Below are positions 7,394-14,808 of a stretch of DNA of 17,790 nt, one piece after another. The position numbers and the translations under genes are program-made. The notes below the pieces were generated by a model. It did not search any database. It was not told the DNA's origin and saw nothing but the letters and a program-made list of their open reading frames with translations. The stretch covers positions 1 to 17,790 of the forward strand of contig DJGG01000252.1 in NCBI GenBank assembly GCA_002432195.1. The letters run 5' to 3'. The stretch comes from Desulfobacteraceae bacterium UBA5852. GTDB lineage: Bacteria; Desulfobacterota; Desulfobacteria; Desulfobacterales; UBA5852. The stretch's first letter is position 1. Every line of letters starts with the position of its first letter.

Positions 7394-8863
7394 TTGAACG
7401 AACTCGATGGGATTCTGCCGGCCGACGGGTGGTCCCGGGAGGAGATCCTGGAACACCTTCGTCGCCTGGCCGCGGCGGACCCCGACTATGCCGGGGGGCG
7501 CACCTGGTCCCTGGTCTACTACCTGGGCGCCGGGCACACCCGGCTGCTCCAGGAGGCGCACAACCTCTTTCTGTCGGCCAATGCCTTGAATCCCATGGCC
7601 TTCAAGAGCCTCACGCGCATGGAGCACGCGGTGGTGCGCATGACCGCCGGACTGCTGCACGGCGACGACCAGGTATGCGGCACCATGACGTCCGGCGGCA
7701 CGGAGAGCTGCCTGCTGGCCGTTAAGACCTACCGCGACCGGGCGCGCGCCCGCCGCCCGTGGATCCGACGGCCGGAAATGATCCTGCCGGCGTCGGCCCA
7801 CGTGGCCTGGGAGAAGGGGGCCGCCTATTTCGACGTCAAGGCGGTGCACGTGCCCCTGGGGACCGATTTCCGGGTGGACCCCGAGGCCGTGCGGCGGCGG
7901 GTGGGCCGCAACACGGTGATGATCCTGGGCTCCGCCCCCCAGTACCCCCACGGGGTGGTGGACCCCATCGGGGAGTTGGGGCGCATCGCCCAGTCCCGGG
8001 GCATCCCCCTCCACGTGGACGCCTGCGTGGGGGGCTACCTGCTGCCCTTCGTGGAGCGTTTGGGGCACCCCGTGCCGGCCTTCGATTTCCGGGTTCCGGG
8101 GGTTACCTCCATCTCCGCCGACACCCACAAATACGGTTACGGCGCCAAGGGCGCCTCGGTGATCCTCTACCGGAATCTGGAGTACCTGAAGCACCAGTTG
8201 TTCGTCTACCCGGATTGGCCCGGCGGCATCTTCGCCTCGGCGGGGCTTTTGGGCACGCGTCCCGGGGGAAGCATCGCCGCGGCCTGGGCCGCCATGATGG
8301 CCCTGGGGGAGGCCGGATACCTTGAAAACGCCCGGCGCATCATGCAGGCCACCCGCCAGCTGATCGAGGGCATCGGGAATATCCCGGGCCTGGAGGTGCT
8401 GGGGCGGCCGCCCATGAGCCTCTTCGCTTACCGCGCCACGGATCCCCAGGTGAACATCTTCGCCGTGGGCGATCGGCTGGAAGCCCGGGGGTGGCACGTG
8501 GACCGCCAGCAGCGGCCGGATTGCCTGCACGCCATGGTGACCCCCCGCCACCTCGAGGTGGTGCCGGCCTTCCTGGGCGATTTGGCCGCCGCCGTGGACG
8601 CGGTGCGTGCCGACCCCTCCCTGGCGAAGGCCGGCAGCGCCCCCATGTACGGTCTGGTGGGCCGCCTGCCCTTGCGGGGCCTGGTGCGGCGCAACGTGCG
8701 CGACATGCTGCTGGCGCTCTACGGCCCCGAAGGCCGCTTCCCCGCCATGGCCGGCGCGCCGGACGGTGGGGAGGAAAGCACCACGGCAGCGGAGCCTGCG
8801 GCGCTCCGGGCCCTGGGCTGGTGGGCCCGCTGGAAACAACGCCGGGACCGGGGGACGGGCTGA
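7394..8863 (+). CDS. PLP-dependent decarboxylase/lyase, sphingosine-1-phosphate lyase-like
   Basis: This 489-residue PLP fold-type I enzyme resembles eukaryotic and bacterial S1P lyases (Dpl1/SGPL1) more than amino-acid decarboxylases. S1P lyases cleave phosphorylated long-chain bases into a fatty aldehyde and phosphoethanolamine. Visible marks are TSGGTES (99-105), H136 in SAHVAWEKGA, D209 in HVDACVGGYL, the PLP lysine K246 in SISADTHKYGYGAKG, then WPGGIFASAGLLGTRPGG and the C-terminal GSAPMYGLVGRLP. The eukaryotic N-terminal membrane anchor is absent, as in bacterial homologues. The start is TTG 7394, preceded by AAGGAAA; no in-frame Met lies near the N-terminus. No serine palmitoyltransferase is in this window, so a true sphingolipid substrate is unproven. 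The next gene follows two hairpins and a palindrome. Confidence 0.85.
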   Translation: MNELDGILPADGWSREEILEHLRRLAAADPDYAGGRTWSLVYYLGAGHTRLLQEAHNLFLSANALNPMAFKSLTRMEHAVVRMTAGLLHGDDQVCGTMTSGGTESCLLAVKTYRDRARARRPWIRRPEMILPASAHVAWEKGAAYFDVKAVHVPLGTDFRVDPEAVRRRVGRNTVMILGSAPQYPHGVVDPIGELGRIAQSRGIPLHVDACVGGYLLPFVERLGHPVPAFDFRVPGVTSISADTHKYGYGAKGASVILYRNLEYLKHQLFVYPDWPGGIFASAGLLGTRPGGSIAAAWAAMMALGEAGYLENARRIMQATRQLIEGIGNIPGLEVLGRPPMSLFAYRATDPQVNIFAVGDRLEARGWHVDRQQRPDCLHAMVTPRHLEVVPAFLGDLAAAVDAVRADPSLAKAGSAPMYGLVGRLPLRGLVRRNVRDMLLALYGPEGRFPAMAGAPDGGEESTTAAEPAALRALGWWARWKQRRDRGTG

Positions 8864-8866
8864 ACG

Positions 8867-8911
8867 GGGGGCCTGACGGCGGTCCCCGCAGCCCTGGCGG
8901 CGCGCGCCGCC
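8867..8911 (+). terminator. Tandem hairpins after the S1P-lyase-like gene
   Basis: Three bases after the stop, GGGGGCC (8867-8873) can pair with GGTCCCC (8881-8887) using one wobble. It is followed by the perfect 16-bp palindrome GGCGGCGCGCGCCGCC (8896-8911), with a short TTT at 8915-8917. Together these could end transcription before the methyltransferase operon. There is no strong U-tract. Confidence 0.4.
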
Positions 8912-8961
8912 GCCTTTCCCGCACCGATGCTCGCGATCCTTGCCTGACCGTGTCGCCGGAT

Positions 8962-8976
8962 CGGGTTGACAACCCG
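8962..8976. promoter_or_regulatory. Perfect palindrome containing TTGACA upstream of the methyltransferase operon
   Basis: CGGGTTG-A-CAACCCG is an exact 7-1-7 inverted repeat, 52 bp upstream of the methyltransferase ATG. Its centre contains TTGACA (8966-8971), a perfect -35 hexamer, but no good -10 lies at 16-18 bp. It could be an operator over a promoter whose -10 is poor, or an activator site. The regulator is unknown. Confidence 0.45.
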
Positions 8977-9027
8977 GCGCCCCGTCTTACCCAACTGCCG
9001 GGATCCACCGGCGAAGGAGCGGTTCCC

Positions 9028-9681
9028 ATGCGCATCGCCTCCATACCCACCCGGGGTCGCACCCTGGATTACGCCGCCGCCGTCTACGACTTCTGCGAGC
9101 CCTTCCTGCTGCTGGGGCGCCAGGCCGAATACGACCGGCACCTTCTCGAGCTCCTGGCGACCCGGCCGACGGACCGGGTGCTGGACCTGGGCTGCGGCAC
9201 CGGTCTTTTGTGCCGCCGGATCGCCGATCGGCTGGACCCGCATGCGGGCGGCGAGGCCGTGGGCATCGACGCCGCGGGGCGCATGATCGGCCTGGCCCGC
9301 CGGAAGCGGGGCGGTCCGGGCTGCCGCTTCGAGGCCATGGCGGCCGAGGCGCTGGATTTTCCGCCGGCAAGCTTCGATGCCGTGGTTTCCAGCCTCTTCT
9401 TCCATCACGTGGACCGGGAGCTCAAACGGATGTCCCTGGAGGAGGCCTATCGGGTGCTCAAGCCGGGCGGGCGCCTGATCATCGCCGACATGCACACCCC
9501 CACGACCCGCATGGGGGCGCTGGTCTCCCACGTGGCGCGCTGGTTTTTCCTGCAGCCCCAAATCGCGGAGAACACCCGCGGCCTGCTTCCCGGCTTGATC
9601 GCGGCGGCCGGATTCGCCACCCCGCACCTGGCGGCCACCTATTTCGGCTACATCGCGGTCTTCACGAGCCACAAGCCATGA
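9028..9681 (+). CDS. Class I SAM-dependent methyltransferase, UbiE/COQ5-like
   Basis: This 217-residue Rossmann methyltransferase has motif I V51-LDLGCGTG, an acidic SAM-ribose segment AVGIDAAG, motif VVSSLFFHHV and post-motif RVLKPGGRLIIADMH. That order is typical of the UbiE/menaquinone or small-molecule methyltransferase group. The hydrophobic C-terminus (WFFLQPQ, ATYFGYIAVF) suggests a lipid-like substrate, but that is inference. The start ATG 9028 is set by AAGGAG 9 nt upstream; the open frame extends further 5' through the lyase gene without a ribosome site. It is the first gene of a five-gene overlapping operon, and its stop overlaps the next start as ATGA. The substrate may be the product of the isoprenoid-synthase-like neighbour. 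Confidence 0.88.
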   Translation: MRIASIPTRGRTLDYAAAVYDFCEPFLLLGRQAEYDRHLLELLATRPTDRVLDLGCGTGLLCRRIADRLDPHAGGEAVGIDAAGRMIGLARRKRGGPGCRFEAMAAEALDFPPASFDAVVSSLFFHHVDRELKRMSLEEAYRVLKPGGRLIIADMHTPTTRMGALVSHVARWFFLQPQIAENTRGLLPGLIAAAGFATPHLAATYFGYIAVFTSHKP

Positions 9682-10736
9682 GCAGCGCCTCCCGCTTTCT
9701 CCACCTGGTCCAGGCCGCGTCCGGCGGTACGGCGCAACCGCCCGCGGAGGAGATCTGGGAGCGCCTGGAGGCGGAGCTGCGCGCGGGCCTGTCGGTCTAC
9801 TGGGACACGGCCGGCCAGGTGCTGGCCGGCAGCGGCATCCGGCTCACCCCCCCGGTGGAGGACTATTTCAGCCTGCCGCGCAATTTCTTTTCGGCCCTTT
9901 TCCTCTATGCCTATTGGCGCGCCGCGCTGGCGCCGGCGCGGCGCACCTTCTACGTGGCCGTCAACCAGTGCCTGAGGGGCATGGTCACCGGGTGCGACAA
10001 TCTCCTGGACGACGAGTACAAGGCCACCCTGGAAACCGATCTGCCCGCCGGCGGTACGCGCTTTCGTTCCGTGCTGGACATCATGGTCTCCGACCGCGTG
10101 CTCTTCCAATTGCTCACCCGACGCTGGGAGCAAGGGGAGATCGCCCTGGAGGCCGTGCGCCGGGCGGCGGCGGCATCCCTGGCCGCCCTGGCCCCCAGCG
10201 GGGCCCAGGAAGCCGGCGAACAGCCGGGTGTCGACCGGCGCCTGCCGCCGGCCGCCGTGCTGCGGCAGGTGCACCATTTCAAGACCGCCATGCTCTTCCA
10301 GTGCACCTGGGCCGTCCCCGAGGCGCTGGGGGATGGGGGGCACCCGGCGGTGAGCGGGTTGAAGGCGGCCCTTTACGATATCGGGATGGGCTGCCAGGTG
10401 CTGGACGACATGGTGGATCTGCTGGCCGACGTGCGCGGGCGCCGTCACAACTACGTGGCCAGCCTGGCGGCCCATGGGCCGTGGGCGGCGGCCCGGGACG
10501 AATTGGCCCGCCGGGCCGGGCGGCCGCCGGCCCCCGACGAGGTGCGCGGTTTCCTGGGACATTATCCGGACCTCGGCCGGGGGGCCTGGGAGGCCGCCCA
10601 GGGGTATCTGGAGCGCGGCCTGCTGGCCCTCTTTGCCCCCGGGCACCGGTTCCTGGCAGCACCGTCGGCGGCCTTCATCGCCGCGCGCATCGGCGCCCAT
10701 CGCCTGGTGGCTGCGGCCCCGGGGGGAACCCCATGA
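9678..10736 (+). CDS. Divergent class-I isoprenoid (polyprenyl) synthase-like protein
   Basis: This 352-residue, largely helical protein has the two Asp-rich metal sites of trans-isoprenyl diphosphate synthases. The first is degenerate: D107-N108-L-L-D111-D112-E113 (DNxxD instead of DDxxD). The second is canonical: D243-D244-M-V-D247 in CQVLDDMVDLLADVRG, with the usual upstream Gln. A Lys normally following the second site is replaced by Arg. Enzymes of this fold bind allylic diphosphates through Mg2+ and make prenyl chains or terpenes; product and even activity are uncertain here. It overlaps the methyltransferase stop (ATGA 9678-9681) and the permease start, so translation is coupled. The fold call is good, but the specific reaction is unknown. 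Confidence 0.72.
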   Translation: MSSASRFLHLVQAASGGTAQPPAEEIWERLEAELRAGLSVYWDTAGQVLAGSGIRLTPPVEDYFSLPRNFFSALFLYAYWRAALAPARRTFYVAVNQCLRGMVTGCDNLLDDEYKATLETDLPAGGTRFRSVLDIMVSDRVLFQLLTRRWEQGEIALEAVRRAAAASLAALAPSGAQEAGEQPGVDRRLPPAAVLRQVHHFKTAMLFQCTWAVPEALGDGGHPAVSGLKAALYDIGMGCQVLDDMVDLLADVRGRRHNYVASLAAHGPWAAARDELARRAGRPPAPDEVRGFLGHYPDLGRGAWEAAQGYLERGLLALFAPGHRFLAAPSAAFIAARIGAHRLVAAAPGGTP

Positions 10737-11893
10737 GACCCGGTCTCTGGGTCCGCCTGGCCGCCCGCTTCCTCCAGCGCTCCTGGCGCTCCACCCTGGT
10801 GCTGGGCCTGATGGTGTTTGCGGCCACCGGCGCCCTGGTTTTCCTGTCCTCCCTGGCCGTGGGCACCAACGACGCCATGGTGCGCAACTCGGTGGGCCTG
10901 TTGGCGGGACATGTGCTCTGCCGGGACCTGCCCCCGGGTGTGCGCGCCGCGGACCTGACGGGGCGCGGAATCCGGGGGGCGCTGGTGCGGCGTGAGGTGG
11001 CGGCGACGCTGCGGTCGGCAACGCGATGGTCCCCGGTGGAGCTGGTGGGCGTGGATCCGGAGGCCGAAAAGCGTTTCACCGCGCTCTGGCGCAAGACCGC
11101 CGCGGGACGTTATCTGGAGGGCGCTTCCCACGACCTCTACCTGGGGCAGGGCCTGGCCCGGCAGTTGGCGGCCGGAGTGGGGCAGAGCGTGGAGATTGTC
11201 GCCGCGGACCGCAGCCTGCTGGGGCGCTACACGGTTTGCGGCATCTTCCGCACCGGCATCCCGGCGCTGGATGGGAGCCTGGCCTTCGTGCCGCTGTCCG
11301 CCTGGCCGGCCGCCGACGCCCGGCGCACGGCCGCGGTGTTTCTCGAGGACGGGGCGGTGGCGGCCGCGGTGGCGGCAGCGCTTTCCAGGCTCCCCGGCAG
11401 CCCGCGCTTCGAGGCCTGGTCCGATTTCATGCCCGACTTGAAGCAGCTCATCGACCTCAATTACGTTTCCATGGGCATCGTGATGGTGCTGGTCTTTGCG
11501 GTGGTATCCCTGGGGATCGCCTGTGCCTTCGTGATCTTCATCCTTAAAAACCTCCGGGAACACGGCATCCTGAAAGCCATGGGGGTGCGGCCCGTGGAGT
11601 CGGCCGCCCTGATCCTGGCCCAGGTGACGGGGCTGACCCTGGCGGCCGCCGGCACCGGCGCGGCCGTGGGCGCGGGGGTCGTGCTCCTGGTGGCGCGGAC
11701 GGGCATCGACCTGGGGGCCCTCACATCGCACAATCCCTATTTCGCCGTCTCCGGAATCATCTATCCGCGCCTGACGTCCTATTCCCTGGGGGTGCCGCCG
11801 CTGTTGGCCCTGGTCTTCGGCCTGCTGGCGGCCGTCTGGCCGGTGGCCATGGTCGTCCGGCAGCGGGCGGCCGAGATCCTGAGGAGCCTGTGA
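10733..11893 (+). CDS. ABC transporter permease, FtsX/MacB/LolC type
   Basis: This 386-residue inner-membrane permease has the FtsX-family topology. One N-terminal helix (about 19-44, STLVLGLMVFAATGALVFL) is followed by a periplasmic domain of about 200 residues and three C-terminal helices (about 245-270, 293-321 and 356-376). The cytoplasmic coupling segment LREHGILKAMGV after TM2 is the family signature. Such permeases move lipoproteins, lipids or peptides, or transmit mechanical force across the periplasm. The start ATG 10733 overlaps the upstream stop as ATGA, and the stop overlaps the ATPase GTG start. With the LolD-like ATPase it forms a complete homodimeric transporter, so no second permease is needed. 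The cargo is unknown. Confidence 0.87.
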   Translation: MRPGLWVRLAARFLQRSWRSTLVLGLMVFAATGALVFLSSLAVGTNDAMVRNSVGLLAGHVLCRDLPPGVRAADLTGRGIRGALVRREVAATLRSATRWSPVELVGVDPEAEKRFTALWRKTAAGRYLEGASHDLYLGQGLARQLAAGVGQSVEIVAADRSLLGRYTVCGIFRTGIPALDGSLAFVPLSAWPAADARRTAAVFLEDGAVAAAVAAALSRLPGSPRFEAWSDFMPDLKQLIDLNYVSMGIVMVLVFAVVSLGIACAFVIFILKNLREHGILKAMGVRPVESAALILAQVTGLTLAAAGTGAAVGAGVVLLVARTGIDLGALTSHNPYFAVSGIIYPRLTSYSLGVPPLLALVFGLLAAVWPVAMVVRQRAAEILRSL

Positions 11894-12567
11894 ATACGAT
11901 CGACGTTCAGGGGGTCAGCAAATCCTATCGTTCGGGGCGCGGGCGGGTGGCCGCCTTGAGCGACGTGTCCCTGCGGGTGGCGGCTGGCGGCGCCCTGGCG
12001 GTGCTGGGCCGTTCGGGCTCCGGCAAGACCACCCTGCTCCACTGCATCGGGGGGCTGGAGCGGCCCGACGCCGGCCGGGTGTTCTGCGCCGGGACAGCGG
12101 TGCACACCCTGGGGCCCGGCGCCCTGGCGCGTTTTCAGCGGCGGCGCGTGGGTTTCGTGTTCCAGTCCGGCAATCTCCTGTCCTTTCTCACGGTGCGGGA
12201 GAATCTGGCCTTGCCCCTGGAGTTGAACGGGATCCTGGGCCGCGAGCGGGACCGGCGGGTCGCGGCGCTGTTGGAGGCGGTGGGACTTCCCGGGGTGGGC
12301 GCGGCCCTGCCCCGGGAGCTTTCCGGCGGTGAAATCCAGCGGGTGGCCTTCGCCCGGGCCATTGCCCACGGGCCCGCCATCCTGCTGGCCGACGAACCCA
12401 CCGCCAGCCTCGACTCGGAAACCGGGGAGCGCTTGATCGGGAGCATGCTCGAATGGGCCACCGGGCACGCGGCCACCCTGGTGGTGGCCACCCATGATCC
12501 CGACGTTGTGGCCCGGGTGACGGCGGCCATCCGGCTCAAGGACGGTCGCCTGGAGGAGCCCGCATGA
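11890..12567 (+). CDS. ABC transporter ATP-binding protein, LolD/MacB family
   Basis: This 225-residue nucleotide-binding domain energises the adjacent permease. Walker A is GRSGSGKTT with K46, the Q-loop lies in GFVFQSGNL, the signature LSGGEIQRV begins at residue 144, Walker B is ILLADEP with D168 and E169, and the switch histidine is H202 in VVATHD. Length and motif spelling match the LolD/MacB/FtsE group. The start is GTG 11890, within GTGA overlapping the permease stop, with GAGGAG upstream. The stop overlaps the lipoprotein start as ATGA. A LolD-type ATPase next to an FtsX-type permease and a lipoprotein suggests a lipoprotein- or lipid-handling machine; this is inference. Confidence 0.92.
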   Translation: MNTIDVQGVSKSYRSGRGRVAALSDVSLRVAAGGALAVLGRSGSGKTTLLHCIGGLERPDAGRVFCAGTAVHTLGPGALARFQRRRVGFVFQSGNLLSFLTVRENLALPLELNGILGRERDRRVAALLEAVGLPGVGAALPRELSGGEIQRVAFARAIAHGPAILLADEPTASLDSETGERLIGSMLEWATGHAATLVVATHDPDVVARVTAAIRLKDGRLEEPA

Positions 12568-12797
12568 AACGAATCGCTTTTTGCCTGGCGCTCTGCCTGG
12601 TGGCCGGGGGCTGCGCCTACCGGCACTACCTGGGTGTCCACGGGCCCTCGATCCGACGGTTTCCGGAGATCCACGCCGGGGCGCGCCTGGACGAGGAATG
12701 CCTGGCCTGCCACCACCCAGACCGGGATCCGGCGGGGCCGCCCACCTCCCATCCCCGGTTCCGCGGCTGCCTGAAATGCCACGACGACGAGGTGTGA
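12564..12797 (+). CDS. Small diheme c-type cytochrome lipoprotein
   Basis: This 77-residue protein has a basic start (MKR), a hydrophobic stretch and a lipobox-like VAGGC ending at C17, so it should be a lipid-anchored periplasmic or outer-membrane-facing protein of about 60 residues. Two covalent heme sites are present: C46-LA-C49-H50 and C69-LK-C72-H73. Extra histidines (21, 26, 37, 51, 63) could be distal ligands for bis-His hemes. No family beyond small multiheme cytochromes is recognised. It is translationally coupled to the ABC ATPase by an ATGA overlap and is the last gene of the operon. It may be an electron donor or acceptor for the modified lipid, or the cargo of the transporter; both are guesses. 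Confidence 0.85.
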   Translation: MKRIAFCLALCLVAGGCAYRHYLGVHGPSIRRFPEIHAGARLDEECLACHHPDRDPAGPPTSHPRFRGCLKCHDDEV

Positions 12798-12834
12798 ACG
12801 GCCTGCTCCGGCTGACCCGGGGGCGTTAGGGTTC

Positions 12835-13263
12835 TCAGGCGTGGGGGGCGGAGGCTCCCGAACCGGGTGACGGCCAGGTGGCCGGGTCGTCGATCTTGAG
12901 AAAGTCCAGGGCCGCCTGCCGTTCCTTGAAGACCTTGACCTTGATGGTGCGGGATTCCAGCAGATGGGCGGTCACGGCGTTCTTGAAGGTCTCGGGGTTG
13001 CGCGTGTAGACGGCCCACTTGCAGCCCTGGCGCTCCTTCTGCAGGACGTTGAAGAGGTCCTGGTAGTGGCTGAAGCCGGAGACCTCGAAGGTCACCTGGG
13101 CGTCTTCCAGATCGGCGAAGGTATTGAAATCCTTCTCAAATCCTTCATGGCGATTGACCGCCAGGATGCCGGCGATGAGATCATTGTAAGCGATGGGGCC
13201 ACGGGCGCGGAACCAGACGAGCTTGCGGTCGGGAAAGATGCGGTAGTCGATATCGGAGCTCAT
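12835..13263 (-). CDS. Small conserved hypothetical protein, SpoIIAA/STAS-like fold
   Basis: This soluble protein of 142 residues has no signal peptide or membrane segment. An alternating strand-helix pattern (DYRIFPDRKLVWFRARGPI, then a helix, NTFADLEDAQVTFEV, then KWAVYTRN and RTIKVKVFKERQAALDFL) recalls SpoIIAA-like/STAS-type small domains, but no definite family is claimed. The start is ATG 13263 with AGGAGA upstream; an upstream in-frame start would add a Pro/Arg-rich tail. It is convergent with the heme lipoprotein gene, with only 37 bp between the stops and no clear terminator. The Pro/Ser/Gly-rich C-terminus is probably disordered. Function is unknown. Confidence 0.7.
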   Translation of the reverse strand: MSSDIDYRIFPDRKLVWFRARGPIAYNDLIAGILAVNRHEGFEKDFNTFADLEDAQVTFEVSGFSHYQDLFNVLQKERQGCKWAVYTRNPETFKNAVTAHLLESRTIKVKVFKERQAALDFLKIDDPATWPSPGSGASAPHA

Positions 13264-13593
13264 GGCGTGGGTTCTCCTTGGGTGGCCATGCGTGGCGGTT
13301 GGATGAAGCGGCGACCGGCCGGAAAGCCGGGGCGGCGGCGGGCCCATGCGTCCTCACCGGCCGCCACCTCTTTAGCCGAAGCACGACAGGGAATCAACCC
13401 ACTTGTGCAGGCCCCCTACCGCGGCGGAGCCTCGCCTTCAGCCCGCTAGCCGATCACCATCTCCACAGGGTGGATGCAGGTGGCGACGGGAAGGGGTGAT
13501 GGATGCCAAGGGGAGGAACCGGCCAGAGGCGGGGCTTTCCGCGGCCGGGGAAACGCGGCGCGGTGGATCCCCGCCGGGGGCGATGGTTGGGCG
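13264..13593. other. Intergenic region with a possible leftward promoter
   Basis: These 330 bp between the HIT gene end and the STAS-like gene start contain no convincing gene. On the minus strand, TTGATT (13397-13392) and TAAAGA (13374-13369) are spaced by 17 bp and could be a weak promoter for the STAS-like gene (about 105 bp upstream of its ATG). A short imperfect inverted repeat lies near 13538-13555. Nothing else is seen. Confidence 0.4.
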
Positions 13594-13941
13594 CTACTTG
13601 CGCACCACCATGGGGCCCATGAAGCGGCCCCCCATCAGGTGCATGTGAAGATGAAAGACCTCCTGGCCGCCATGGCGGTTGCAGTTGACCAGGAGGCGGT
13701 AGCCGTCGGCGGCGATGCCTTCCCGGGACGCGATGCGGGCCGCCACGGTGAAGAGGTGCCCCACCAGTTGCTCATCCTCGGCGGTGACGTCGTTGACGGT
13801 GGGGATCTCCTTGTTGGGCACGATGAGGACGTGCACCGGCGCCTGGGGCTGGATGTCCCGGAAGGCGGTGCACTGGTCGTCGCGATAGACGATGTCGGCG
13901 GGGATCTCACCGCTGATGATCTTGCTGAACAGGCTCGGCAT
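13594..13941 (-). CDS. HIT-family nucleotide hydrolase (HinT-like)
   Basis: This 115-residue protein has the histidine triad H97-L-H99-M-H101-L near the C-terminus, the nucleophile motif of the HIT superfamily. The N-terminus SLFSKIISGEIPADIVYRDD and the segment APVHVLIVPNKEIPTVND are typical of the HinT/PKCI branch, which hydrolyses AMP-lysine and other nucleoside phosphoramidates in the cytosol. The start ATG 13941 is preceded by GGAGGAG; the frame extends upstream to 14043 through a Pro-rich stretch without homology. It lies downstream of rubrerythrin, separated by 270 bp that include a strong hairpin, so it is probably transcribed separately. Confidence 0.93.
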   Translation of the reverse strand: MPSLFSKIISGEIPADIVYRDDQCTAFRDIQPQAPVHVLIVPNKEIPTVNDVTAEDEQLVGHLFTVAARIASREGIAADGYRLLVNCNRHGGQEVFHLHMHLMGGRFMGPMVVRK

Positions 13942-14153
13942 GGGGGTCTCCTCCGTGGATGGGGGAAGGGGCGGCGTCCGGCGCCGGCCGGCCCCGGGGC
14001 GTGCGGCCGGCGTTGGCGGGCCTTGGGAGGCAGGCGGCGGCACGGCTTTCCCTTAGCAGAAAACGCCCGGTCTTCCAAGCGGGTGCCCCCAGCGGGCCGG
14101 AAGGATCGGCCGGCGGCACGCCGCCAGGCGGCGGGGCGGAAGCGCGGAAGGTG

Positions 14154-14192
14154 CTCTCCCGGGGGCGGCGGGCTGCCCGCCGCCCCAGAGAG
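14154..14192 (-). terminator. Strong GC hairpin downstream of rubrerythrin
   Basis: GGGGCGGCGGGC (14162-14173) pairs exactly with GCCCGCCGCCCC (14175-14186). The flanks CTCTC and GAGAG extend the stem across a small internal loop. It begins about 20 bp past the rubrerythrin stop in the direction of transcription. No U-tract follows, as with the other hairpins in this window. Confidence 0.55.
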
Positions 14193-14211
14193 AGCCGGGA
14201 AGGGGAGGCGA

Positions 14212-14706
14212 TCAGTCGACCTTGAACAAGGCTTTCTTGAGGGCCTTGCACACGGGGCAGTTGTCGGGGGCATGGCCTTCGACGGTGTAGCCGCAGACGG
14301 AGCAGACGTAGATCTCCGTTTCCGGCAGGCTGGAGAGGTTGTCCAGGGCCTTTTGATAGAGCTCGGCGTGGATCTTCTCCACGGCGTTGGCGAAGGTGAA
14401 GGCGCGTTCGGCCGCGGCATTGCCCTCGGCCTTGGCGGCCGCGATCATGGGGGGGTACATGGACTGGAACTCGTAGGTCTCCCCGCCGATGGCCTCCTTG
14501 AGATTTTCGGCCGTGTCGCCGACGCCCTTCATGGCCCGCAGGTGGGTGTGGGCGTGAATGGTCTCGGCGGCCGCCGCCGCCCGGAAAAGCCGGGCCACCT
14601 GCTTGTGGCCCTCCTTGTCGGCTTTTTCGGCGAAGGCGAGGTACTTGCGGTTGGCCTGGGATTCGCCGGCGAAGGCATCCTTCAGGTTTTTCAAGGTCTG
14701 GGACAT
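14212..14706 (-). CDS. rbr: Rubrerythrin
   Basis: Rubrerythrin reduces hydrogen peroxide in anaerobes, using a diiron site and a rubredoxin-type iron. The 164-residue protein has diiron ligands E15, E48-x-x-H51, E76, E79 and E110-x-x-H113 in a four-helix bundle. The rubredoxin-like C-terminus is C135-SV-C138 and C150-PV-C153. The length is slightly below the 190-residue Desulfovibrio type and fits the common short form. The start ATG 14706 has AAAGGAG upstream. A CATAAT (-10-like, 14746-14751) lies in the 102 bp between it and perR, but no -35 is seen, so cotranscription with perR is as likely. The PerR-type neighbour points to peroxide control. Confidence 0.95.
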   Translation of the reverse strand: MSQTLKNLKDAFAGESQANRKYLAFAEKADKEGHKQVARLFRAAAAAETIHAHTHLRAMKGVGDTAENLKEAIGGETYEFQSMYPPMIAAAKAEGNAAAERAFTFANAVEKIHAELYQKALDNLSSLPETEIYVCSVCGYTVEGHAPDNCPVCKALKKALFKVD

Positions 14707-14808
14707 GGAAGCCGCTCCTTTCGATGGTGGTTGTGGGTTGTGACGATTATGCGCGGCGCGACTCCCGCCGCCGGAGCGAACGGGTCCCGCGGATCGGCTT
14801 CCGAGGCC

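Noticed and set aside
7244..8839. 531-aa minus-strand open frame opposite the S1P-lyase-like gene
   Set aside because: No family motif, composition rich in His, Gly and Gln, and the sense strand encodes a clear PLP enzyme.
8491..9027. 5' extension of the methyltransferase frame into the lyase gene
   Set aside because: A good ribosome site lies only before ATG 9028, and the upstream part overlaps the conserved lyase C-terminus.
9210..9677. 5' extension of the isoprenoid-synthase-like frame into the methyltransferase
   Set aside because: The residues before 9678 are Arg/Gly/Pro-rich shadow sequence, and ATGA coupling at 9678 explains the start.
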